From Luminiphilus sp. (GTDB lineage Bacteria; Pseudomonadota; Gammaproteobacteria; Pseudomonadales; Halieaceae), in NCBI GenBank assembly GCA_012270045.1, contig JAAXJC010000080.1:1-37642 (forward strand): 37,642 nt of DNA. The letters are read 5' to 3'. The notes beneath the pieces were generated by a model that saw nothing but the letters and a program-made list of their open reading frames with translations, was not told the origin of the DNA and searched no databases. This document shows, piece by piece, positions 15,686-25,235 of the stretch. Numbering within the stretch: the stretch's first letter is position 1; each line of letters opens with the position of its first letter. The position numbers and the translations under genes are program-made.

Positions 15686-16495
15686 ATGAAGGAAGCGCGG
15701 ACTGCGGGACGCATCAATGGCATTCTGGTGGCCAGCGGTGCCTGGCACGACATCGATTTTGCCCGTCTGGAAATCCTCAAACTACTGGCGGAATTTGATC
15801 GAGTTCGGATTCGGGTTTTTGAAGATTATGAAAACCTGGAGGCCCTCGCCGAGGCCGACTTCCTGGTCAGCTACACCTGCAATGTGGTGCCGTCTTTGGC
15901 GGCGCAGGAGGGTCTGCGTGACTGGGTCGAGAACGGTGGGCGCTGGTATGCACTGCACGGGACCAATGCCATCATCCGCTTGATGTCCGACGGTATTTTT
16001 GAGACCCCGGACTGGGCACCGCTGTTCGTTGATACCCTGGGCTCCATGTTCCGGTCCCATCCGCCTATAGAACCCTACACGGTATCGGTGGCTGACCCGC
16101 AGCACCCCCTGGTAGCAGGTCTTGACGATTTCCAGGCCACCGATGAACAGTACCTCATGCATACCTACGGCGACCTGAAGGTACTGCTGGAGACGGAATT
16201 CGGCGGCGAGGCGCCAGGGTTCCGGGACGACAACTGGCCCCAGGGCAAGCACCCCGTGTTTTATATCAAGGAGCAGGGGCAAGGCGCCGTCTTGTACCTG
16301 ACCCTGGGCCACTGCCGCCATCACTATGATATGCAACCGCTGATGGACTACTGGCCTACCATTGAACGTTGTGCCTGGGACACGCCGGAGTTCTACGAAC
16401 TGCTGCGACGGGGTCTGGCCTGGGCCATGGAGCCCGTGGAGCAGGCCAGCCTGGCTGCGGCTGCGGAGGCCCGGGAAAATGCCCCTGAAATTTAA
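15686..16495 (+). CDS. ThuA-like protein
   Basis: A 269-residue protein with the ThuA-like, class-I-amidotransferase-related alpha/beta fold: a first strand and turn in GILVASGAWHD, then DFLVSYTC, RWYALHGTNA, a VADPQHPLVAGLDDF segment and GAVLYLTLGHC. ThuA was named from trehalose utilisation, but members are diverse and their reactions mostly unknown. The catalytic cysteine of true amidotransferases is not evident. It sits 11 bases after a Rieske oxygenase, and its 3' end overlaps the start of the DUF3604 gene by 17 bases. A second ThuA-like protein (32105) also neighbours a Rieske oxygenase, hinting at a functional link. Confidence 0.85.
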   Translation: MKEARTAGRINGILVASGAWHDIDFARLEILKLLAEFDRVRIRVFEDYENLEALAEADFLVSYTCNVVPSLAAQEGLRDWVENGGRWYALHGTNAIIRLMSDGIFETPDWAPLFVDTLGSMFRSHPPIEPYTVSVADPQHPLVAGLDDFQATDEQYLMHTYGDLKVLLETEFGGEAPGFRDDNWPQGKHPVFYIKEQGQGAVLYLTLGHCRHHYDMQPLMDYWPTIERCAWDTPEFYELLRRGLAWAMEPVEQASLAAAAEARENAPEI

Positions 16496-18431
16496 TCACC
16501 CTGCCCCGGTCCACGGTGCCAACCATCTGCCCGGCGTGGTAACCAAGTTCCCTGCATTGGTGGGCCTGGCTGTCCTCCTGTGCTTCTGCCTGTGGGGCGC
16601 CGCCGGCACCAGGGCCAGTGAACAAACCGGGGAAGCTGCGGCCGCCACGGAATACAGCCCGGTGGTGGCCCAGGGTCAACGACAGTTGCTGTGGGGCGAC
16701 ACCCACCTGCACTCGAACGTCTCCGCAGATGCCTTTACCCTCGGCTCTCGTATGGATCCGGCAACGGCTTACCGATTCGCCATGGGCCTGCCAGTGACCA
16801 ATGAAGCCGGTCAGACCGTCCGGCTCCGTGCCCCCCTTGATTTTCTTGCGGTCACCGACCACGCCGAGTACCACGGCGTGTTCCCACTGGTGGAGCAAAG
16901 GGATCCTCGGCTGGCGGACTGGCCGCTGGGCCAACAGATGGGTGATTTAATGCACTCGGACCAGCCCGTGGAACTGGCCATGCTGTTTGCTGACGCCATC
17001 CAAAGCTCTGATCCCGCGCTGAGAACCCCGGGGCCGCTGGTCGAAAGCGCCTGGCGCGCCAGCATCGAAGCTGCAGATGCCGCCTATACGCCGGGAGTGT
17101 TCACCACCCTGATCGGTTACGAATGGACGTCCATGGTGACCGGGGACAACCTGCACCGAGTGGTGTTGTTCCGGGACGGCGCCCAGCGCGCCGGCCAGAT
17201 CGTACCCTTCTCAGCCCAGGACAGCACCGATCCCGAGGCACTGTGGTCCGCGCTGGCCGACTACGAGTCCCTGACCGGCGGGCGCGCCATGGCGATACCC
17301 CACAACGGCAACCTCAGCAACGGTCGGATGTTCAGCCCCACCCGCAATGGCGGCCAGGCCTTCGATCTCCGGTATGCCCAGCAACGCCGGTACTGGGAGC
17401 CCCTGTATGAAATGACGCAGGTAAAGGGCGACGCTGAAACCCACCCGCTGCTGTCACCCGAGGACCCCTTTGCCGACTTTGAAACATGGGATGACGGCAA
17501 TATCACGCTGACGGCGGAAAAAGCCCCTGAGATGCTGCCCTTCGAGTATGCACGCTCCGCACTGGCCCTGGGTCTGGCCCACCGCCAACAACTGGGCGTG
17601 AACCCCTTTGACTTCGGCGTGATCGGCTCCAGCGACATCCACACCGCAATGTCGACGGTGGAAGAGGACAATTATTTCGGGAAATTCCTGCACGACGGCC
17701 CGGCGCCGGGGCGGATTGAACTGAAAATGGCCGGGCAACTGCAACAAATATGGCGCATGGTGTCTGCCGGACTGGCCGCCGTGTGGGCGGAACAAAATAC
17801 CCGTGAAGCTATCTTCGATGCCATGGCGCGTCGGGAAGTCTATGCCACCACCGGTAGCCGTATCCGGGTGCGAGTCTTCGGTGGCTGGGACTTTAATGAG
17901 AATGCCCTACAACAATCGGACTGGGCCGAACAGGGCTACCAGCAAGGCGTCCCCATGGGCGGCGTGCTGCCGCCAACTTCGGGGCCGAACGCCACACCCA
18001 CCCTGATGGTGAAAACCCAGAAAGATCCCAATGCCGCCCACCTGGACCGGGTGCAGGTCATCAAAGGCTGGTTGGACAGCGACGGCAATCTACACGAAAA
18101 AATTTATGACCTGGCCGCCTCGGGAAAACGCAGCCGGCAGGGGCAAGCCGGCCTGTTCGAGCCGGTGCCGGATACCACCGATCTGACTCGCGGAACCTAC
18201 AGCAACGCCTTTGGGGCAGCGCAACTGGAGGGCCTGTGGCGGGATCCGGATTTTGATGCTTCCCAACCCGCCTTCTACTATGTGCGGGTCTTGGAAATTC
18301 CCACCCCCCGTTGGACCACCTATGACGCTGTACGTTTCGGTGAACACCGGGCCGCCGAGGATGAGGGCAAGCTGCAGGAGCGAGCCTACACATCCGCCAT
18401 CTGGTATTACCCGCCCGATGCAGGGGAATGA
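16479..18431 (+). CDS. Secreted DUF3604 protein (PHP-like metal-binding)
   Basis: A 650-residue protein. I start it at the ATG at 16479, nine bases after GGAGG, rather than at 16362. The N-terminus then carries a signal peptide (FPALVGLAVLLCFCLWGAAG). PHP-like metal motifs follow in order: WGDTHLHSN, VTDHAEYHG, IPHNGN and GSSDIH. This suggests a periplasmic or outer-membrane metal-dependent hydrolase. DUF3604 proteins have no generally established substrate. It overlaps the ThuA-like gene by 17 bases and is the last of the five-gene run from 12680. It may act on an exported or incoming ester or phosphoester of the pathway (speculative). Confidence 0.88.
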   Translation: MPLKFNHPAPVHGANHLPGVVTKFPALVGLAVLLCFCLWGAAGTRASEQTGEAAAATEYSPVVAQGQRQLLWGDTHLHSNVSADAFTLGSRMDPATAYRFAMGLPVTNEAGQTVRLRAPLDFLAVTDHAEYHGVFPLVEQRDPRLADWPLGQQMGDLMHSDQPVELAMLFADAIQSSDPALRTPGPLVESAWRASIEAADAAYTPGVFTTLIGYEWTSMVTGDNLHRVVLFRDGAQRAGQIVPFSAQDSTDPEALWSALADYESLTGGRAMAIPHNGNLSNGRMFSPTRNGGQAFDLRYAQQRRYWEPLYEMTQVKGDAETHPLLSPEDPFADFETWDDGNITLTAEKAPEMLPFEYARSALALGLAHRQQLGVNPFDFGVIGSSDIHTAMSTVEEDNYFGKFLHDGPAPGRIELKMAGQLQQIWRMVSAGLAAVWAEQNTREAIFDAMARREVYATTGSRIRVRVFGGWDFNENALQQSDWAEQGYQQGVPMGGVLPPTSGPNATPTLMVKTQKDPNAAHLDRVQVIKGWLDSDGNLHEKIYDLAASGKRSRQGQAGLFEPVPDTTDLTRGTYSNAFGAAQLEGLWRDPDFDASQPAFYYVRVLEIPTPRWTTYDAVRFGEHRAAEDEGKLQERAYTSAIWYYPPDAGE

Positions 18432-18616
18432 GCAGACCTGTCAGCAAGCCGGTAGTGCCAGGGCACAACAGAAATACACGTTTTAAAAACCGTCGCTGGC
18501 AAGCCGGCAACCGCTTACCAGGGGACTAAGGTTTCAAGCCTGCTGTTGAGGCTGTCACCCTCCCGGAGGTTTACTGGCCTGACCGCAGGTCGCCCGAGAA
18601 CTACCCGCCGGGGGCC

Positions 18617-21022
18617 CTAGCTTGTGGCCAGTTCGGCCAGCAACGCCCCCTCGTCGACCTCATCGAGTTGCTCTGGCGCAAGAAACCTGTCGGCGTAAGA
18701 TCGATATACCCCGGAGGTTATCAGCAATCCCACCAGGTCGGGGTCGAGGTGTTGCTCGCCCGCCATTTTGACCATGATGGCCAGGGCCACCGACAGGGGC
18801 TTGGCTTTTTTGTAAGGTCGGTCTGATGCGGTCAAGGCCTCCATAACGTCAGCCACCGCGAGCACACGGGCTGGTACCGAAAGCTGCTCGCCATCGAGGG
18901 ACCGGGGATAACCCGTGCCGTCCAATTTTTCATGATGGCCACCGGCGTACTCGGGAATTCGGCTCAGGTCATCGGGCCAGGGCAGGGATTCAAGCATTTT
19001 GATGGTGGCAATAATATGTTCGTTGATAATGTAGCGGTCCTCTGACGTCAGGGTTCCGCGCTGCACCGAGAGATTGTAAATCTCCCCCAAATTCTGCTTG
19101 TACTCGCCGGGCCTCAGGGTGAAGCCCAATCCCTCGTAGCGAGATTCGGCCTGGGGATCATGGAACAAATGCTCGGGCCGGTCCGCCAACAAAGGTTCTT
19201 CGGCTGGGGTCTGACTCGGAAAGTTTGCCGCATGGAGTTCCTCGGCGGGGGACAGCCCCAGCCGGTTATCGAGGTAGCGCTGCCACGTCCTGCTCCCAAT
19301 CTCGCGCAGGCGTGCCAGCCGCTGCTCATCCATGAATTCGCCGCCCACGTTACACTCGGCGACAAAGGCAAAGTCGGCCATCAGGTCGCTGCGCTGGGCC
19401 GAGAGCTCCTGCTCGAGGACAGCGGCAGTTTCGGGACGCCGCTGCAGCTTTTCCAGATAGTGAATATGGGCGTCCCTGAGCAGCACCTCGAAGCGCATGC
19501 GGATCTCGTGAATCCGGTTGTACTGGGCTTCCAGCTTGCTCCCTTTATCAACGATGTGCTCCGGCGTGGTGATCTTGCCGCAGTCATGCAGCCAGGCCGC
19601 CAACCGAAATTCCCGCCAGCTGTCCTCAGTGCGAAATTCAAAGTCTTCAAAAGCCGGGGCGACACTATCCGAAGCAGCCGATGCGAGGGCAATACCCAAC
19701 TCGGGGACCCGCTCACAGTGTCCCGCCGTGTAGGGTGATTTCTGGTCAATCGCGTCGGCGATCAGTCGCACAATGCTGTCGTGGAGTTCCTGCTGCTGGC
19801 GCTGATAGCGCTGTATGTTTTCGGCCATGTTGACCAGGGACAGCGACAGCTTGCCCAACTCACTGATTCGGGTACTGACCGGCCTGACGGCGCCAAACAT
19901 ACGCTGTCTGATCTTATCCGTTTCTTCGGCAAGCGCCCGTATGGGTCTGACAAGCGTGCCCGCAGCCCAGAGGGCCACCACAGCACCCAGCATTAACACC
20001 AGTGCCGAGGCCATTACAATTCGCCGCAACTCAACAAATACGGGGGCGAGCACCTCGGCCTCACTTGCGCTGAGGACAATGGACCCCAGCGGTACTTCCT
20101 CATCGAAACTGGCCACGCGATCAATGAAGATGTAATAGCGCTCATCGCCGACCTGCTGGGTCGTCAGTTGCCCACTCTGGTTTGGATCGGCACTCATAGC
20201 CTTGAGCAGCTCAACCCTCGGGTCATCGTCACCCCCGGGTACATCGGCTGATCCCACCCCACCCTGCCAGCCGGCGAGGATTCCCCCTGCATCACTGACG
20301 AACAAAGCCAGGTAGGAATCGGGATAGATGCTTTGATCCAGACTCTTATCAAGGCTTGATAACAGGGTAATGGCGCCCGCGACGTAGCCATTCTCATTGG
20401 CACTGGTGAAGCTCACCGCCATCCTATCCACCATGGCCAGTCGGTAGGGCTCCGTGCGATGAACCTCCAGATGCGCTGCCCCCTGGAACCAGGGTCGCTC
20501 ATTGGCCCGATACTCGGTTGGGGTTCGGGTGGATCGGGTAACCTCGAGATCGCGGTCGAGAAAGGCCTTTGAATCAACCCGACCCGATGGGCTATCAAAT
20601 ATCTTGTTGATTACGCAGCGCTCACCAGGCCTAGCCTGCCACTATTGGGCAATTCGAGGATCGGCCTCATTTTTTGAAACTTCGATGTAGTCGCCGTTGG
20701 GGTGGCCGATGAAGGCGCTGAAAATATGGTCGCCCTTGTGCAGCAATGCGGACATGCCGTCCACCAGTGGGTGCTCCACAGAATCACTCAGGGGGTGGCT
20801 GATGTCAGGATTGGCGGCAAGGGCCACCGCTATCTGCTCCCCCTCCCGCTCCAGCCGCATGGCACCCCGGGATACCCTGCGGCTAATTTCCTCGAACCGT
20901 TCTTCGGCCTCGGCCCTTCTGGCCCTCAACCCCACAGGCACAAGAACCGCTGCAACGACACCGGAGGTCAACACCACCACCAGCAGCACCATGCCAATTA
21001 AAATCAGCCGGATACCCAACAT
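18617..21022 (-). pseudogene. Membrane sensor HD-GYP phosphodiesterase, interrupted by an in-frame TAG
   Basis: Read through, the frame codes for 800 residues. It has a transmembrane helix at 4-31, an extracytoplasmic cache-like sensor, a second helix near 335-358, a HAMP-like linker, a coiled stretch, and a complete HD-GYP domain (HDCGKI, NEHII, HHEKLDGTGYP, VADVMEAL). Codon 127 is TAG (20642-20644, in CAA TAG TGG). Downstream the same frame continues as convincing protein (RPGERCVINKIFDS). Without readthrough the cell would make a 126-residue N-terminal piece and perhaps a restart from 20434, lacking the first membrane helix. The expected activity is c-di-GMP hydrolysis. The HD and HHExxDGxGYP motifs are about 217 residues apart, far more than usual. 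Convergent with the DUF3604 gene. Confidence 0.85.
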
Positions 21023-21225
21023 CAGTCGGGCTCGATCAAGGTCATGGCTGGGATTTTTGCAGTAGCAGTAACAACAGTGCCAGGGTAGCGGGATACGCCT
21101 CTCTCCAGACTGGCGCAGTCACTACGCCCTGACACCCTTACAACAAGCCTATCGCCGCGGGCCGTCAGGCCATGCATGGGCCGCTGCCAGCGCTGCAGGT
21201 CTGGGTCCCCAAGCCAGACCGACAC
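21022..21225 (-). CDS. Small ORF upstream of the HD-GYP gene, doubtful
   Basis: A 67-codon frame from a GTG at 21225 ends with TGA overlapping the HD-GYP ATG as TGATG. The peptide (for example DRLVVRVSGRSDCASLERG, then PAMTLIEPD) has a balanced, protein-like composition and fills the gap to the NTF2-like gene. No family is recognised and no clear ribosome site is seen. It could be the remnant 3' end of a lost gene or simply non-coding. Confidence 0.2.
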   Translation of the reverse strand: MSVWLGDPDLQRWQRPMHGLTARGDRLVVRVSGRSDCASLERGVSRYPGTVVTATAKIPAMTLIEPD

Positions 21226-21238
21226 ACCGTGGCGCGGT

Positions 21239-21649
21239 CTAGCCTGCCTGCTTGGCCTTAAAAGCTTCATGGGCTGCACGCATGGGGGCCGCATCAAAAT
21301 AGTAGGGTTTAATTTCACAGACCTTGCCATCACGGAACCGAAACATCTCACACAGGTGAGCAGGTTCCAGGCCGTCGGCAAACTCGAAATAAATGATGGT
21401 GACCACATGGTCGCCGCCGGCGGTGATGCCCAACCTCTGGACTCCCGTGACTTCCACCATTCCGAATACCTGGGCATAGAGATCACGCAGTGCGGTGATA
21501 CCCGTATAGGTACCCGCCATCGGCGTGTCCTCCGCCTCGGTAATAAAGAAATCTTCGGTCAGCATGGTTTCGCAGGTATCAAAATCCCCCGCTGCAGAAT
21601 GCTCGTAGAGCTTGTTAACGATGGCAATTTTTTCGTCGTCAGTCAGCAT
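21239..21649 (-). CDS. SnoaL-like / NTF2-fold protein
   Basis: A 136-residue NTF2-like protein: helices (EKIAIVNKLYEHSAAGD), MLTEDFFITE, GITALRDLYAQVF, and strands ending AHLCEMFRFRDGKVCEIKPY. The FRFRDGKV-EIKPY ending is typical of polyketide-cyclase/ketosteroid-isomerase-like members. Isomerase or dehydratase activity is possible but not shown. The start at 21649 has AGGAGAG eight bases upstream; the longer reading from 21727 overlaps the upstream gene. It is the last gene of the minus-strand run that begins with the ferredoxin at 25565, 13 bases after the acyl-CoA dehydrogenase. Confidence 0.85.
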   Translation of the reverse strand: MLTDDEKIAIVNKLYEHSAAGDFDTCETMLTEDFFITEAEDTPMAGTYTGITALRDLYAQVFGMVEVTGVQRLGITAGGDHVVTIIYFEFADGLEPAHLCEMFRFRDGKVCEIKPYYFDAAPMRAAHEAFKAKQAG

Positions 21650-21662
21650 CTTGTTGCCTCTC

Positions 21663-22883
21663 CTAGTTCGAGAACCGGTCAATGATTTGCTTGCCCAGGG
21701 CCATCTGGTGGACCTCATCGGGACCATCAGCCTGGCGGCACCAGCGCGCGTAATTAAAGTTTTCCGCCATGGACCAGTCCTCGGTCAGCCCACCCGCGCC
21801 GTGCATCTGCATACAGCGATCGATGACTGTCTGAATCATCAGGGGTACCGACGTCTTGGTTGCCGCGATCATTGGGATGGCCGCCTTAACGCCCTCATTG
21901 TCGATGGTCCAGCAGGTTTTCTGCACCAGCAAACGGGCCATTTCTATTTCCGAGAAAGATTTTGAAATATTCTCCCGGACAGACTGGTGTTTGCTTAACG
22001 GTCGGCCGAAGGTCTGGCGCTGGGTGACCCGCTGGCAGGCGTGCTCAAGTGCGCGTTGGCCAGCACCAATAAGCCGCATGCAGTGATGCATCCGCCCCGG
22101 GGCGAGCCGGGTCTGAGCAATTTCAAAACCCCTGCCCTCACCAGCCAGAATATTCTCCAGCGGCACCCTGACGTCGTTGAAGATCACCTCGGCATGACCC
22201 AGGGGGGCATCGTCATAACCGAGCGTGGTCAGGGGCCTGACAATCTCGACGCCCGGCGTATCTTTGGGCACCAGTATCTGGCTTTGCTGTAAATGTCGGT
22301 TGCCGTTATCCGGGTCACTCTTACCCATCACGATAAGAATCTTGCAGCGATGGTAGGGCGCACCCGTGATAAACCATTTGCGGCCATTCAGTAGCCAACT
22401 GTCACCGTCTTTGCGAATGCTGAGTTGAACATTGGTGGCATCGCTGGATGCCACCTGGGGCTCGGTCATGGCGTAGGATGAACGTATCTCGCCTGCCAGC
22501 AACGGCGTCAACCATTGGGCTTTTTGGGCCTCGGTGCCGAAGTTCATGAACACCTCCATGTTACCGGTGTCCGGGGCGTTGCAATTGAACACTTCGGGAG
22601 ACCAGATCACCCGACCCATAGCTTCCGCAAGGGGCGCATATTCGAGAAAGGTCAGGCCGCCGTGGTCACTGTACTCACTGTGATCCGGGGGCACGAACAG
22701 GTTCCACAGGCCCTCGGACGCCGCCTTGGCCTTCAACTCATCCATCAGGGGCAGTGGCGCAAAGCGATCCTCGGCGCTGGCCAGCGCCTGCTTGTACTCC
22801 TCTTCCCTGGGGTAGATATGTCGCTCCATGAAGGCCTGTAAGGCAGTCAGAAGCGTTTGTGATTTTGGTGTCACGGTATGCAT
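21663..22883 (-). CDS. Acyl-CoA dehydrogenase family protein
   Basis: A 406-residue flavoprotein of the acyl-CoA dehydrogenase superfamily. The FAD/substrate strand reads SYAMTEPQVASSDAT, the mid-domain ends in DVRVPLENILAGEGRGFEIAQ, and the C-terminal helices include QRQTFGRPLSKHQSVRENI and QMHGAGGLTEDW. The ending ADGPDEVHQMALGKQI is typical of the ACAD10/11-like group, whose members handle unusual or hydroxylated acyl chains. It would introduce a 2,3-double bond in a CoA thioester. GAGG lies five bases before the ATG. It follows the MFS gene by 10 bases and precedes the NTF2-like gene. Confidence 0.92.
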   Translation of the reverse strand: MHTVTPKSQTLLTALQAFMERHIYPREEEYKQALASAEDRFAPLPLMDELKAKAASEGLWNLFVPPDHSEYSDHGGLTFLEYAPLAEAMGRVIWSPEVFNCNAPDTGNMEVFMNFGTEAQKAQWLTPLLAGEIRSSYAMTEPQVASSDATNVQLSIRKDGDSWLLNGRKWFITGAPYHRCKILIVMGKSDPDNGNRHLQQSQILVPKDTPGVEIVRPLTTLGYDDAPLGHAEVIFNDVRVPLENILAGEGRGFEIAQTRLAPGRMHHCMRLIGAGQRALEHACQRVTQRQTFGRPLSKHQSVRENISKSFSEIEMARLLVQKTCWTIDNEGVKAAIPMIAATKTSVPLMIQTVIDRCMQMHGAGGLTEDWSMAENFNYARWCRQADGPDEVHQMALGKQIIDRFSN

Positions 22884-22893
22884 ATTGCCCTCG

Positions 22894-24153
22894 TCAATTA
22901 CTCCCGGCAGGCGGCGAGCTATCGCCCTTTGGGTAAGGACCCAAAAACAACACCATCACCGCGGAAAGCAAAAATAGCCCCAAAGCGATCAGATAGCCTA
23001 TGTCATAGCTCCCGGTCAGATCATAGGCCGACGCGAAGATCATGGGTGCGGTGCCCGAGCACACGGCCAGGGTGGCATAGAGAACCGAATAAATTTTGGC
23101 GTAATGGGCCAGCCCGAAGTAGCGAGCCGCCAGGAAGGCCATTAGATCGAGTTCGGCACCCGCCGCGAAGCCAATCATGAAGCTGGCCAGTAGCGCCACC
23201 TCCAAACTTTGCTCCCCGTGCAGTAGGAATACACCGATGGCCGGGACGGCAAGACAGATACCCGCGACGCCGGGAGCCCAAAAACGGTCCACCAGATAAC
23301 CCACCACCACCCGTCCAATGATAATGGACAGCCCAAACACGCTTTGCACAGAGGCTGCCTGCTCGCGACTGAAACCATCGTCAGTCATCGAAGGCAGCAG
23401 ATTGGGCCCTATGCCAGAGAAACCCTGATAGGCAAAGAGAATTGACAACAAGAGAATCCAGAAGCGATAGCCGCGCAGTGCCTCACCCAGGGTCACGCCA
23501 TGATTTTGATGACTTGCGTTCTCCGCCAACAACGCTTCCTGGGATGCTTCGCTCAGTGGTCGAAAGAAGAAAAACAGCACGGGAAAGGCTAACACCAGGG
23601 GCACCAGCGCCAGACCCAGGTAGGCGCCGCGCCAACCAAACTCCCCTGTGAGCCAGACTGTGTAGTGCGGTGCAACGGATGCACACAGGCCGGTACCGGT
23701 GAGCGCCAGTCCCAGGGCCAGGCCCCGCCGCTTGAAAAAGCTGGTGGCAATGGCCCGGGTCCAGGTGACCGGAATCGTGCCTGCTCCCAGCAGCGCCATG
23801 AACCCGTAGGCCGCGAAGAGCATCCACAACTCACCTGCCATTTGTGAGGCGATGAGAAAGCCTAGGGACAAACCCACCATGGACGGCAGTGCCACACGTC
23901 GCGGACCGTAACGATCGTTGAACCAGCCAATGATGGGCGCCGTCAGTGCGCCCAGGCCGGAGCTGAATAATATGGCCGCCTGGAACTGAGCCCGGGACCA
24001 GCCGAACTCCTCCGTTACCGGAGTCAAAAGCGCCCCGATGGTGTAGTAAGGCAGCACGAAAGAACTGCTGACAATTCCGACACAGGTAGCGAGTATCAGA
24101 GGCCAGCGCTCGCCTATCTCCCCTCTGTTGCCCGCTGTTGCTCCCGTATTCAT
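22894..24153 (-). CDS. MFS transporter, monocarboxylate-type
   Basis: A 419-residue membrane protein with about twelve hydrophobic segments and the MFS loop motif GWFNDRYGPRRVAL after helix 2, plus its second-half counterpart GYLVDRFWAPGV. It resembles bacterial monocarboxylate/oxalate-formate-type carriers and would import or export an organic acid. The ATG at 24153 overlaps the amidohydrolase stop as ATGA. A longer reading from 24240 would run back into that gene. The position between the amidohydrolase and an acyl-CoA dehydrogenase suggests uptake of a carboxylate substrate or efflux of a pathway acid (inference). Confidence 0.92.
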   Translation of the reverse strand: MNTGATAGNRGEIGERWPLILATCVGIVSSSFVLPYYTIGALLTPVTEEFGWSRAQFQAAILFSSGLGALTAPIIGWFNDRYGPRRVALPSMVGLSLGFLIASQMAGELWMLFAAYGFMALLGAGTIPVTWTRAIATSFFKRRGLALGLALTGTGLCASVAPHYTVWLTGEFGWRGAYLGLALVPLVLAFPVLFFFFRPLSEASQEALLAENASHQNHGVTLGEALRGYRFWILLLSILFAYQGFSGIGPNLLPSMTDDGFSREQAASVQSVFGLSIIIGRVVVGYLVDRFWAPGVAGICLAVPAIGVFLLHGEQSLEVALLASFMIGFAAGAELDLMAFLAARYFGLAHYAKIYSVLYATLAVCSGTAPMIFASAYDLTGSYDIGYLIALGLFLLSAVMVLFLGPYPKGDSSPPAGSN

Positions 24154-25226
24154 GACGCGCGCAGCAGGCGCTTGGCGTTGTCTGCCAGCTTTGGCCTGAG
24201 ATCCGCGGCAAACCCGGAAGACAGGTCGTGTTGATCCCAACCGGCGAAGTTGGTGCCCAGCACCAACTGCTGGTCACCTACAAGACCCCTGAAGAAATCG
24301 AGCACCCGGTCGTCATGGACATGAATGTCAAACCACAGGGAAGCAAGGGCCTCTTCAAAGGCACCCTCATGGCGTAGATGATCGGGCACCCAGCTACGTT
24401 TTGTGCAGGCCCTGTTCAAGCGGCCAACGAGGGATGACACAGCGCCTCCCGCATGACTGATGCAGATATCCAGTGCAGGGTGACGGTGGGTAACACCGCC
24501 GTAGATCAGGCTGGCGACCGCGATGGTCTCCTGGGCCGCAAAGCCGGTGAGCAGATCAAGATCAAACTGGTTCAGGTTGGCATCCCCCGGGGGGCCATCA
24601 ATGCCCGCGGGTGCCGGGTGCAGGAACAGGGGTATGTTCATATCCGTCAACAGACTGTAAAACCGGTCCAGGGAGGGATCATTCAGGGGCACACCCAAAT
24701 CGGTACCCATGTAGGGCGCCATGAGTCCCAGATCCGCCACCGCACGGGTCAATTCCTCGCAGGCAGCACCCACATCCTGTATGGGTACGGCCGCGAACCC
24801 CGCCACCCTGTCCGGGTATTGGGCCACAAGGTCTGCGAGAGCATCGTTGTGGGCGCGACAGAACTCAACGGCCAGATCTGATCCAACGAAGTGAAGATAG
24901 GTCAGTGGATTGGGGGACAAAACCTGAAAATCGATTCCCGCCTGTTCCATGCGCGCAAGCCGCAGGGATAAGTCCATAAAGGGGCTGCCTTCATAGCGGA
25001 CACCGTCGAGTCGGTAGCCGCCCACCCGGAACCAGGGTAAGTCGGGCTTATCGTAGCCAATTTCGGGGCCATGCTCTCCGGCTTTGCCCATCGATTGGGC
25101 CAGCACAACGTGGGCGTGAATATCGATGCAGCCCGCGGCAGCAGCTCCCCTGCGGGCAATCTGCAAGGGCGACAGTGACCCGTTCTCTTGGTGATCACCC
25201 GCAACCCGCGATCTGACCTCAGCCAT
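24150..25226 (-). CDS. Amidohydrolase-2 family protein (ACMSD-like)
   Basis: A 358-residue TIM-barrel metal enzyme. Motifs: DIHAH (35-39), FLHPAP, CISHAGG and GTNFAGWD (324-331). In related decarboxylases and hydrolases the last motif is GSDxP with a metal-binding aspartate; here asparagine N326 stands at that place, with D331 five residues on. Relatives decarboxylate or hydrolyse aromatic acids or ring-cleavage products without oxygen. The ATG follows the ferredoxin stop by nine bases, and the gene overlaps the MFS gene by four. It is likely to act on a ring-cleavage or lactone intermediate; substrate unknown. Confidence 0.9.
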   Translation of the reverse strand: MAEVRSRVAGDHQENGSLSPLQIARRGAAAAGCIDIHAHVVLAQSMGKAGEHGPEIGYDKPDLPWFRVGGYRLDGVRYEGSPFMDLSLRLARMEQAGIDFQVLSPNPLTYLHFVGSDLAVEFCRAHNDALADLVAQYPDRVAGFAAVPIQDVGAACEELTRAVADLGLMAPYMGTDLGVPLNDPSLDRFYSLLTDMNIPLFLHPAPAGIDGPPGDANLNQFDLDLLTGFAAQETIAVASLIYGGVTHRHPALDICISHAGGAVSSLVGRLNRACTKRSWVPDHLRHEGAFEEALASLWFDIHVHDDRVLDFFRGLVGDQQLVLGTNFAGWDQHDLSSGFAADLRPKLADNAKRLLRAS

Positions 25227-25235
25227 GGAGCCGGC

